From contig NZ_LLWE01000029.1 in the NCBI RefSeq assembly GCF_001562055.1, positions 1 to 64,000 of the forward strand: 64,000 nt of DNA, read 5' to 3'. This document shows positions 1 through 6,615 of the stretch, piece by piece (positions within the stretch are counted from its first letter, which is position 1; each line of letters begins with the position of its first letter). A program made the position numbers and the translations under genes. Source of the stretch: Polycladidibacter stylochi (GTDB taxonomy: Bacteria; Pseudomonadota; Alphaproteobacteria; Rhizobiales; Stappiaceae). A model generated the notes under the pieces. The model was not told the DNA's origin, made no database searches, and was given only the letters and a program-made list of their open reading frames with translations.

Positions 1-60
1 CGGCCCAACATGGCCATCGGCGGCATAACACCTGCCACTAAACTAAAACTGGCAGCGTAA
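1..60 (+). CDS. IS3-family transposase (orfB), 3' end only
   Basis: The first 20 codons of the window are open and end in TAA at 58-60. They encode the tail RPNMAIGGITPATKLKLAA. The pattern RPxMxIGGxTPAxKLKxAA closes many IS3-family orfB (DDE) transposases, so this is read as the C-terminus of such an enzyme. The body, with the catalytic residues, lies outside the window, so I cannot tell whether the element is intact. Confidence 0.6.
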   Translation, partial: RPNMAIGGITPATKLKLAA

Positions 61-106
61 CTCTACAGCCAAGCTCCTCCAAAAATGGGGGGATTTCCGG
101 GATACA
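1..106 (+). mobile_element. Right end of an IS3-like insertion sequence (partial)
   Basis: The transposase stop at 58-60 is followed by about 45 bases with a C-rich then G-rich inverted stretch (CTCCAAAAATGGGGGGATTT, about 76-95). This is typical of the short spacer between an IS3 orfB stop and the terminal inverted repeat. The sequence turns AT-rich and featureless after about position 106. The exact terminus and any target duplication cannot be fixed because the left end is outside the window. Confidence 0.4.
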
Positions 107-760
107 GTAGTTTGATGATAGTTAAATATTGAATGTTCCGATTTTTTTACATATTTTATAGTAGATTGGGTTATCACTATTAGATTTTTCTTTCATAAGG
201 AGAGCTATAGTTGTCTCAAATAGTGGATTGAATTTATAAAGAGATTTCTTTTTCGCCATTTGCCAGTCATTACATTTTGAAGCAATCTATAGCTGCAAAC
301 ACCTATCGAGCTTTTCCTATTGAAAGTGCGTAAGCGTGAAGCAATCCAAGAGCCTCGAAAAGTGGTCGACAATAGTTAGGCCATTAAAATTTTTCAGTTT
401 TTCGGAATACGGGTACACAATAGGTACATATTCAAGATTATTTGCTTCCTGCCTACTGCCTAGTAGTACAGCCACCATTATCGTATTAACTAATCATTTT
501 AATTAAGCTTAGAGCTCTTATCGTCTATTGATTTCTAATTGCATAAAGCTGATAACACTGAATTTATTGAGGCCTATTTTGGACCAACTACTTCTTGAAT
601 AAAATATAAAGCAAATCTTGGATACCTGTATGGCTGCAACAGCCCTTAACAGTTTGAATACCAATTTCCTCTTCATTCGTCCCGCTGATTAACTGCTCTC
701 CTTAACCGCGCTAATTCCCCACTCTATGAAAGTGCAAGAATGTCTCCTATCACAAGCTCA
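107..760. other. AT-rich intergenic stretch, no gene seen
   Basis: I see no open frame with a ribosome-binding site, no tRNA and no convincing intrinsic terminator in this stretch. It lies between the IS end and the 3' end of dusA. Confidence 0.5.
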
Positions 761-1786
761 TTAGTCTGAAGGCAGTAGATCTTTTGCAAAGCCGCCTACG
801 GCTGCTAAGGCTTCATGCACCACTTCAATGCCTGCACCTTTTTTTGTGGCCCCGGTGGTTAAGATGCGGCGGAAATGGCGGGCACCTGGCACCCCTTGAA
901 AGGTGCCGAGCATATGGCGGGTTATCGCAGCCAAGCGCTCGCCCTTCGCAAGCTGTTCCTCGATAAACGGTAGATACGCCATTACCGCCTGATTTGCTGT
1001 GAGCGGTGGCATATCGCTTGCAAATACCTCTTGGTCTACATTGGAAAGAAGCATGGGGTTTTGGTAGGCAGCGCGACCCATCATAACACCATCGACTTGC
1101 TTTAGATGCTCTTTGGTTTCTTCTAATGTGGCAATACCCCCATTGATACCAACAAAGATATGGGGCAAGCGCTGTTTCAGGCGATACACAAGCTCATAGT
1201 TGAGTGGCGGCACATCGCGGTTTTCTTTGGGGCTAAGGCCCTTAAGCCATGCTTTACGTGCATGAACCCATAGGGCATCGGTACCTGCAGCAACAACTGC
1301 GTCGGCCAAAGCATTGAGTGCCGCCTCTTCGTCTTGCTCATCAACACCAATGCGGCACTTGGTGGTAACCGGAATGCTCACCGCGTTCTTCATGGCGGCG
1401 ATACAATCGGCCACCAGTTGCGGCTCTAACATCAGGCAGGCGCCAAAACGGCCGGATTGCACACGGTCTGAAGGGCAACCAACATTCAAGTTAACCTCGT
1501 CGTAGCCCCAATCTTCTATGAGTTTGGCGCATTGCGCCAGTACTTTCGGGTCTGAACCGCCAAGTTGGCAGGCTACCGGCTGCTCTTGCTGGCGATTAAA
1601 CTGCAAATGGCGCTCTTTATCTCCATGGATAAGTGCGCCCGTTGTTATCATTTCGGTATATAACAATGCCTTTTTGCTGAGTACCCGATGGTAGGCACGG
1701 CAATAGCGATCGGTCCAGTCAAGCATCGGTGCAACTGAAAATACCGGCGTGCCCAGGCTATAAAGCGTTTGTTTTTTTTCTGGCAT
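761..1786 (-). CDS. dusA: tRNA-dihydrouridine synthase A
   Basis: A 341-residue flavoenzyme of the Dus family, which reduces specific uridines in tRNA D-loops with FMN and NADPH. The N-terminal TIM-barrel start FSVAPMLDWTDRYCR and the catalytic loop NLNVGCPSDRVQ (C104 is the expected active-site cysteine) are intact, as are the FMN-phosphate motifs GINGGI and GVMMGRAAY. The small helical C-terminal domain includes ITRHMLGTFQGVPGARHFRR. The length and the MLDWTDR/RVQSGRFGACLM signatures fit the DusA subfamily rather than DusB or DusC. It stands alone on the minus strand with no operon partner in view. Confidence 0.95.
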   Translation of the reverse strand: MPEKKQTLYSLGTPVFSVAPMLDWTDRYCRAYHRVLSKKALLYTEMITTGALIHGDKERHLQFNRQQEQPVACQLGGSDPKVLAQCAKLIEDWGYDEVNLNVGCPSDRVQSGRFGACLMLEPQLVADCIAAMKNAVSIPVTTKCRIGVDEQDEEAALNALADAVVAAGTDALWVHARKAWLKGLSPKENRDVPPLNYELVYRLKQRLPHIFVGINGGIATLEETKEHLKQVDGVMMGRAAYQNPMLLSNVDQEVFASDMPPLTANQAVMAYLPFIEEQLAKGERLAAITRHMLGTFQGVPGARHFRRILTTGATKKGAGIEVVHEALAAVGGFAKDLLPSD

Positions 1787-1985
1787 TTCTATTATTCCAA
1801 CTCAACTTTATAACCCGGTGTTTATTCAAGAGGCCTTGCGTTGCTGACGCAGCCGCTGATTTTAGCGCAACATATAATCAAGATTAGCATGCAATCAAGA
1901 CCGCTGTTGATTGCCGGCCTTCGGTTTCAAACCTTAAAGCAATGCCCAGCTGCCTTGCATTGGTATTTGCAAGGCATTTAGGCGC

Positions 1986-2014
1986 AAAAAAGCCACGGCG
2001 AGTATCACCGTGGC
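1986..2014 (-). terminator. Rho-independent terminator of the PiT gene
   Basis: Read on the minus strand, GCCACGG and CCGTGGC form a 7-bp stem (1992-1998 with 2008-2014). It is followed at once by a run of six U (complement of A1986-A1991). It begins about 20 bases after the stop codon of the phosphate permease gene. Confidence 0.75.
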
Positions 2015-2035
2015 CAGAATTGCATGCGAACTGCC

Positions 2036-3520
2036 TTACTTGAGTACAAATGACAGGGCTAAGAACACCCCACCTGACAATAATGCGGTTGCCGGCACTG
2101 TAATGACCCAAGCAGCAATAATTGTCATGAAACTGGCGCGCCGTACGAGCAGGCGATTACCGGAATCGCTTTTTTCCTTTTTATAGTCCTGTGTGCCCGT
2201 GGACTTTTGTACATAAGCGATTCTGCGTTTTGAGTTCTTGGTGTACCACTCACGGAAGAAACCAACACCAAAAACACCGCCAACAGCGATATGTGTTGAG
2301 CTAACCGGCAGGCCAAGCCAAGAAGCGATAATAACGGTGATGGCAGCAGATAGCGCCACACAATAGGCGCGCATGGGGTTGAGTTTGGTAATCTTCTCCC
2401 CAACCATTTTGATGAGCTTGGGCCCAAAAAGCAGTAAGCCAAAGGAGATACCAAAAGCACCTATTATCATTACCCAGAGGGGGATTTGCACTTTTGCAGC
2501 AATTTCACCGTATTCTATACCGTGTACAATTGCAGCCAAGGGGCCAATGGCGTTGGCAACGTCGTTAGCACCATGGGCAAAGGATAAAAGAGCTGCAGAG
2601 AAAATCAGTGGCCCACGGAACAATTTACGCAAGGACTGATTGCGATTTTCTAACCCCTCTGACTGGCGACGAATGATCGGCTTTGTGACGAACCAGCCAA
2701 CAAAGAACATGGCAACTCCGATCAACAAGGCCATTTGCAAATCGATCTTGACGATTTTCTTAAGCCCTTTAAGTGCTAGATAAGCGGAAAAAGCCCCTGT
2801 CATTATAGCAATAAGCAACGGCACCCAGCGCCTTGCTGCAGCTATTTTATCATCCTGATAAATGATAAATGTTTTGATGAAGGCTAGAAAAGCTGCGGCA
2901 ATCAGGCCGCCGAGCAGTGGAGAGATAACCCAGCTCGCGGCAATGGAGCCCATAGTGCCCCAGTTAACGGCCGCAAAACCAGCAGCCACAATACCCGAAC
3001 CGGCAACGCCGCCGACAACAGCATGTGTGGTGGAAACCGGTGCACCAATCCATGTGGCGAGGTTTACCCATAAAGCTGCGGAAATAAGTGCAGCCAACAT
3101 AACATTGACGAAAACATAGCTATTTTGCGTGCTGGCCGGATCGATAATGCCTTTTGATACTGTGGAGACCACATCACCACCAGCAATCAACGCACCAGCA
3201 CTTTCGAAGATGGCTGCGATGATTAAGGCACCGCCTATGGACAGGGCCTGCGAGCCTACGGCGGGGCCAACATTGTTGGCAACATCATTGGCACCAATAT
3301 TGATGGCAAGATATGCGCCGATACCTGCGGCTGCAATGATAATGCCACCGCCATAACCGCCGGAAACATAAAAGCTGGCAACCATCATTGCCACAAGAAG
3401 GAAAACAAATGCAATTGCAGGTGCCAACAGGCGTCGCGCCATGGTAAAGCCTGCAATTTCAAGCCCGACAAACTTGTCTAAATCTTTGTCCAGCGTAGGT
3501 TTTTTTGGTGAATACGACAT
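2036..3520 (-). CDS. Inorganic phosphate transporter, PiT family
   Basis: A 494-residue integral membrane permease that imports phosphate by cation symport. Both diagnostic PiT/PHO4 repeats are present: INIGANDVANNVGPAVGSQA in the N-terminal half and SFAHGANDVANAIGPLAAI in the C-terminal half, each followed by an APVSTTHA/LPVSSTHI-type helix. About ten or more hydrophobic segments are visible, with a longer cytoplasmic loop between the halves (about residues 290-310) and a charged insert (KKEKSDSGNR) near the C-terminus. No PhoU-like partner gene is adjacent. A strong terminator follows it. Confidence 0.93.
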   Translation of the reverse strand: MSYSPKKPTLDKDLDKFVGLEIAGFTMARRLLAPAIAFVFLLVAMMVASFYVSGGYGGGIIIAAAGIGAYLAINIGANDVANNVGPAVGSQALSIGGALIIAAIFESAGALIAGGDVVSTVSKGIIDPASTQNSYVFVNVMLAALISAALWVNLATWIGAPVSTTHAVVGGVAGSGIVAAGFAAVNWGTMGSIAASWVISPLLGGLIAAAFLAFIKTFIIYQDDKIAAARRWVPLLIAIMTGAFSAYLALKGLKKIVKIDLQMALLIGVAMFFVGWFVTKPIIRRQSEGLENRNQSLRKLFRGPLIFSAALLSFAHGANDVANAIGPLAAIVHGIEYGEIAAKVQIPLWVMIIGAFGISFGLLLFGPKLIKMVGEKITKLNPMRAYCVALSAAITVIIASWLGLPVSSTHIAVGGVFGVGFFREWYTKNSKRRIAYVQKSTGTQDYKKEKSDSGNRLLVRRASFMTIIAAWVITVPATALLSGGVFLALSFVLK

Positions 3521-4003
3521 TCGGCTACTTTGTTACTTCTAATAGCTCTGTTTGCAGGACGCTTTAGAGCGGACGTGGGGTAAAAGGCACATTCCGTTTC
3601 TATCGCTTGACCTATTACATTTATAATAAGCCCCTACCTTCGGTTTTCTTTAAAAGCCTGCTTTCGATGCTGTGCCGGTGCTACAGTGGCCGATACATAC
3701 AAATCAACCACTTGCGACATATGCACAAAAAAAGCATACTTTGCTGGCTCGTTCATACGATTACTTAGCCCCTGTGGGAAGAGCTTTGTCACGAAAACGC
3801 AATAAAAAATTATAAGTAATTGTTATTATTAATTAATTTACTGAATAAAATCATAATATTATTCAATATCATAAATATAATTCGACTTACCCATAAAATC
3901 TGCTAGTAAACCTCAGGGTGCACCTTGAACAAGACGCTTGTAACTTGTTTCATAGGTGTGAGATGTTTGGTTTCGGCATATTTTGAAGTTATGAGGAAAT
4001 ATC
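3521..4003. other. Divergent intergenic region, promoters presumed
   Basis: This 483-bp gap separates two divergent genes (PiT on minus, NDUFS4-like on plus). Its middle part (3805-3885) is extremely AT-rich, with runs such as TTATTATTAATTAATTTA. No open frame with a plausible start is visible. It probably holds the promoters of both neighbours, but no box stands out enough to call. Confidence 0.4.
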
Positions 4004-4309
4004 ATGAGCGCCAGGATTTATAGCCCAGCTAAAAATGCGATGCAGTCGGGTAAGGGCAAAGCAGGCAAGTGGGTTTTATCTTACGAACCCGAAACTGCCA
4101 AAACAATTGACCCGCTTATGGGGTATACCTCTAGTGGTGATATGAGCCAGCAAATTAAAATTACCTTCTCCTGCAAGGAAGAAGCTGTTGCCTATGCCGA
4201 GCGTGAAAACATTGCGTATAAGCTAATTGAACCACGCAAGAAGAAAACCCAAATTGCTTCGTATTCAGAAAATTTCCGCCATGACAGAATTGCTCCGTGG
4301 ACACATTAA
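4004..4309 (+). CDS. NADH dehydrogenase accessory subunit, NDUFS4-like (ETC complex I)
   Basis: A 101-residue protein matching the alphaproteobacterial NDUFS4/18-kDa complex I subunit family, which stabilises the N-module of respiratory complex I. The family features are visible: ARIYSPAKNAMQSGK at the start, KWVLSYEPETAKTIDPLMGYTSSGDM in the middle, and FSCKEEAVAYAERENIAYKLIEP, ending with FRHDRIAPWTH. The start at 4004 has a GAGGAA ribosome-binding site at suitable spacing. It is commonly a single gene away from the nuo operon, as here. It is followed by tRNA-Arg. Confidence 0.9.
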   Translation: MSARIYSPAKNAMQSGKGKAGKWVLSYEPETAKTIDPLMGYTSSGDMSQQIKITFSCKEEAVAYAERENIAYKLIEPRKKKTQIASYSENFRHDRIAPWTH

Positions 4310-4350
4310 ATTCAGCATTGAGTTTATAAGTTTTCTGCCTTAAAAGCATC

Positions 4351-4370
4351 GTCGCTACAAATGTAGCGAT
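4351..4370 (+). other. Small hairpin between the NDUFS4-like gene and tRNA-Arg
   Basis: TCGCTAC and GTAGCGA pair perfectly (4352-4358 with 4363-4369) around an AAAT loop. There is no U-run, so it may be a weak terminator of the upstream gene or part of the tRNA leader transcript. The role is unproven. Confidence 0.3.
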
Positions 4371-4374
4371 ACGC

Positions 4375-4451
4375 GGTCCCTTAGCTCAGCTGGATAGAGC
4401 ACCGGCCTTCTAAGCCGACGGTCGCAGGTTCGAATCCTGCAGGGATCGCCA
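4375..4451 (+). tRNA. tRNA-Arg (anticodon TCT)
   Basis: A full cloverleaf can be drawn. The acceptor stem GGTCCCT/AGGGATC has one G-U pair, discriminator G73 and an encoded CCA. The D-arm is GCTC/GAGC and the anticodon loop CTTCTAA gives anticodon TCT (reads AGA). The T-arm is GCAGG TTCGAAT CCTGC. One anticodon-stem end pair (27-43) is C-A mismatched. The Mu-like prophage begins 85 bp downstream, but its transposition does not use the tRNA as an attachment site. Confidence 0.95.
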
Positions 4452-4530
4452 TTCTTTTCAATAAGTTACAGCATTTAGCAAACCAAACTGACCCAATGTT
4501 TTACAGTGTGTTTTACAGTTTTGTTGCTAA

Positions 4531-4535
4531 GCTGT
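4531..4535. repeat. Left copy of the 5-bp target-site duplication (GCTGT)
   Basis: GCTGT sits immediately outside the left prophage terminus, which starts TGTAGCGCG at 4536. The same five bases flank the right terminus. A 5-bp duplication is the hallmark of Mu-type transposition. Confidence 0.85.
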
Positions 4536-4540
4536 TGTAG

Positions 4541-4584
4541 CGCGCAACTTCGTAATGGAAAACGCGCAACTTCGTAATGGAAAA
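4541..4584 (+). repeat. Left-end transposase-binding sites L1 and L2 (two tandem 22-bp repeats)
   Basis: Two identical 22-bp copies (4541-4562 and 4563-4584) lie head to tail. Each starts CGCGCAACTTCG and ends TAATGGAAAA. The same motif recurs inverted at the right end of the prophage. By analogy with Mu attL these are binding sites for the A transposase. The 22-bp period puts them about two helical turns apart. Confidence 0.8.
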
Positions 4585-4607
4585 TAATGCGCCGCGCATT
4601 TCAAAGA

Positions 4608-4628
4608 AATAACAGCCGATAAGTTATT
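4608..4628 (-). terminator. Weak hairpin after luxI, possible terminator
   Basis: AATAAC (4608-4613) pairs with GTTATT (4623-4628) just beyond the luxI stop codon. The stem is short and AT-rich with no real U-run, so it is at best a weak end to the leftward transcript before the phage terminus. Confidence 0.25.
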
Positions 4629-4633
4629 CCAGT

Positions 4634-5227
4634 TCACATATCTTCAAATATCGGCTTAAATTTACCAAGAGCCTCATTCACATTAATCAATCCAATAATG
4701 CAACGCTGCTGATCTACAATCCATTCTGCAGCTACGCTGAATGGTACGCGTCGCTGCGCTAAAAGTGCCTTCATAATGACTGGATGCATGACGCCTAGCA
4801 AATGGGTTACCGCTTGTTCGCTGGCACGCTTTAGTACGTTTTGAATGAGCAGATCCAAAGCTTTTTGTCGCTCTGGGGGCGGCAGGTTCTTTGCGGTGCA
4901 TATTCTGCTGGCCTCAATTAATCTGGCTGGCTTTATGGATATTGTTGAGGTCTGCTCAATCCAGTGATCATAGGCCATTGTTGCAGAAGTGCAGTTAATT
5001 AAACGGCAGCAGGCAATAGCTACACCATCTTTCAATACGACCACATACTCAGCCTCTGGTGTGTCATATTGATCATATTCCCAGCCTTGGTGTTTACGGA
5101 CCTGTCCCATGGATTTTTGATCGTATGCCAGTCTGTCAATGAAGCTTTCAGCCCTAAGTATATGCTGGGCAGGCCATGCCTTACATCCAGAACTCGCCTG
5201 CTTCCAATTTGTTATAATGACTTTCAT
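4634..5227 (-). CDS. luxI: LuxI-family acyl-homoserine-lactone synthase carried by the prophage
   Basis: A 197-residue autoinducer synthase, expected to make an N-acyl-homoserine lactone from S-adenosylmethionine and acyl-ACP (or acyl-CoA). The conserved family positions can be read: R25 and F29 in LRAESF, D52 and D55 in GWEYDQYD, the YVVV strand, R75 in ACCRL, and E105/R108 in LIEASR. The usual tryptophan ten residues after the first arginine is Y35 here, with W49 close to the DxxD. The ATG at 5227 is preferred because AGAGG lies 6 bases upstream; a GTG eight codons earlier has no such site. It lies 59 bp downstream of luxR on the same strand and only 98 bp inside the left phage end, so it is phage cargo. 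Acyl-chain specificity cannot be read from the sequence. Confidence 0.9.
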   Translation of the reverse strand: MKVIITNWKQASSGCKAWPAQHILRAESFIDRLAYDQKSMGQVRKHQGWEYDQYDTPEAEYVVVLKDGVAIACCRLINCTSATMAYDHWIEQTSTISIKPARLIEASRICTAKNLPPPERQKALDLLIQNVLKRASEQAVTHLLGVMHPVIMKALLAQRRVPFSVAAEWIVDQQRCIIGLINVNEALGKFKPIFEDM

Positions 5228-5286
5228 GGAACCTCTCGTTTCTTGAGGCACTAAAGTCGGTTTCTATAAGTTTGGGCAGGGTGACA

Positions 5287-5946
5287 TCAAACAATGCCCA
5301 GTCGTGCTGCTGCAGATATAGCGGTGGCTGCATTTCCATTTTCAAGTTTTGAATAAACTTTGCGCAGGTGCCAATTAATGCCATCGCGGGTGATATTCAG
5401 AGTGTCAGCGATTTCTTCGCCGGACATACCTGCGGCAAGATATTGAAGAATTTCCTTCTGGCGCGGACTTAATGATTGCAAAGGGTGTGAAAACAGGTCT
5501 GTGTCATAAGTTGCAAGTGATTGAGAGTGAAAAATCGCCCCTGCGCCAATGGCTTGATCTGTCTGCTGACGGTCAATTCTCTGGGTGGATCCAAATGACA
5601 GGCAGAACCGAGCGCCACCCGGACCCAGTAGAGGCACTGCAAACCCGTGGCGTAGGCCGTGAGAAGCCGCTGCCTCCAATACCCTTGTCTCCTGCTTGCA
5701 GCTAGTAAGTTCATGCCAATCTAGCGCGATACCAGCTTTTACGCAGTTATTGATGACTGGATCGTTCGCGTTCAACTCCTGCTCAAAATACTCGTCCACC
5801 CACGCATCTGGATAATTTAAAAGCACCGCAGGAGATCGGTGATCTATCCCTACATGGCCACTCAGGCACCCATAGGCGACGTATTCGATTCCCAATTCAT
5901 TACATTGAGCAGCAAGTCTGGCAAAACTCATGTGGTCAAACTCCAT
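5287..5946 (-). CDS. luxR: LuxR-family AHL-responsive regulator carried by the prophage
   Basis: A 219-residue quorum-sensing regulator. Residues 1-145 form the autoinducer-binding domain and keep the ligand-pocket set W49, Y53, D62, P63, W77 and G101, with spacing matching TraR-type receptors. Residues 158-215 are the LuxR-type helix-turn-helix (LSPRQKEILQYLAAG, then EEIADTLNI and the recognition helix around GINWHLRKVYSKL), with the conserved E165 and G173. No receiver domain is present, so this is an AHL receptor and not a two-component regulator. ATG at 5946 is used; ATG at 5931 (residue 6) has GGAG upstream and could be the true start. It lies between the phage repressor and luxI, all transcribed leftward. 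Confidence 0.93.
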   Translation of the reverse strand: MEFDHMSFARLAAQCNELGIEYVAYGCLSGHVGIDHRSPAVLLNYPDAWVDEYFEQELNANDPVINNCVKAGIALDWHELTSCKQETRVLEAAASHGLRHGFAVPLLGPGGARFCLSFGSTQRIDRQQTDQAIGAGAIFHSQSLATYDTDLFSHPLQSLSPRQKEILQYLAAGMSGEEIADTLNITRDGINWHLRKVYSKLENGNAATAISAAARLGIV

Positions 5947-5950
5947 TAAT

Positions 5951-5970
5951 AACTACACACATGATTAGTT
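5951..5970 (-). promoter_or_regulatory. Candidate lux-type box upstream of luxR
   Basis: The 20-mer AACTACACACATGATTAGTT has the form NNCT-N12-AGNN known for LasR/RhlR-type boxes. It sits in a longer perfect inverted repeat (ATAACTA at 5949-5955 and TAGTTAT at 5966-5972). It ends 5 bases before the luxR start codon. Read leftward, a TTGAAA -35-like hexamer lies 17 bases before TAACTA in this repeat, so a bound receptor could block or tune luxR-luxI transcription. The promoter call is weak; the palindrome is clear. Confidence 0.5.
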
Positions 5971-5979
5971 ATCAACAGT

Positions 5980-6003
5980 TGAATGACTTTTCAATTACAT
6001 TCA
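5980..6003. promoter_or_regulatory. Inverted repeat between repressor gene and luxR, possible operator
   Basis: TGAATG (5980-5985) and CATTCA (5998-6003) are perfect inverted arms 12 bases apart, in the 152-bp gap between the repressor stop and luxR. The position fits a second regulator site controlling luxR-luxI separately from the repressor transcript. There is no direct evidence for the binding protein. Confidence 0.25.
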
Positions 6004-6098
6004 TTTGGAGTGGTAAATACTCACAAATTGTAAACAGCAATATACATCGCTATTCATGTCATACAGCAAGTGAACGAGTAACAACTCTGGATAGCCGC

Positions 6099-6536
6099 TC
6101 AATCTAACAAAAACTTAATCACATCCGGCAGGGTTGCCAGCTTGTTTTTAGCTACATTGCCCTCTGCATCAGCCTTACTCAGTGCCAATTGATAGGCGCT
6201 TGCAAGTATACCGCTAATCTGTGCGCTCTGGAATTCATCTAGAGATTTCCGAGCTTTAAGCTCACTCAGTACGATTTCAAAAACTTGTTTAAATACAGTT
6301 TCATTTATAGAGCCGGAAAGCACAGGCACTCTTTCTTCACCTGATATCAGCCAGTTTAGGTCCGTACCAAATTGCTCGGCGTATCTAGCCAGTAAATCAG
6401 CCGGTGGCTGGCGCTTATTCAGCTCGTAATTGGAGAGAGTTGATTCAGCTATTCCAAAAAGAGTGGCAACTGATCTGCGCGTGCGTGGCTCACGAGCTAT
6501 GGCCATGCGCTGCCCTAATGTTTGGTCGTTTGGCAT
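6099..6536 (-). CDS. Phage repressor, XRE/Cro-CI helix-turn-helix family
   Basis: A 145-residue protein at the position of the Mu c repressor: leftward, facing Ner and the transposase. The N-terminal HTH spans about residues 5-65 (LGQRMAIAREPRTRRSVATLF, then IAESTLSNYELNKRQPP and LLARYAEQFGTDLNWLISG), the usual XRE repressor pattern. The C-terminal part is helical with no S24 peptidase motif, so classical RecA-driven self-cleavage is not expected. ATG 6536 has GGAG 6-7 bases upstream. The same-strand genes downstream are luxR and luxI, so transcription from the repressor promoter could run into the quorum-sensing pair. Confidence 0.85.
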   Translation of the reverse strand: MPNDQTLGQRMAIAREPRTRRSVATLFGIAESTLSNYELNKRQPPADLLARYAEQFGTDLNWLISGEERVPVLSGSINETVFKQVFEIVLSELKARKSLDEFQSAQISGILASAYQLALSKADAEGNVAKNKLATLPDVIKFLLD

Positions 6537-6565
6537 CCATGTCTCCACAAAACACTTGCCAACAT

Positions 6566-6577
6566 AGTCATATGACT
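6566..6577. promoter_or_regulatory. 12-bp perfect palindrome in the repressor-Ner divergent control region
   Basis: AGTCATATGACT is a perfect palindrome in the 79-bp gap between the divergent repressor and Ner starts. It is the best operator candidate for the repressor or Ner in the early lytic switch. No second exact copy was seen in the gap. Confidence 0.45.
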
Positions 6578-6615
6578 GTTAGCTTATTCACAAATGTAAC
6601 AAAGTGAGCGCAGTT

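Noticed and set aside
4452-4535. tRNA-Arg as attachment site of the prophage, with a possible integrase remnant reading leftward across the empty site (a short frame with the peptide LSNKTVKHTVKHWVSLVC on the minus strand)
   Set aside because: The prophage ends, 5-bp duplication and DDE transposase show transposition, not site-specific integration. The short frame is too small to call, although it could be a trace of an older island beside the tRNA.
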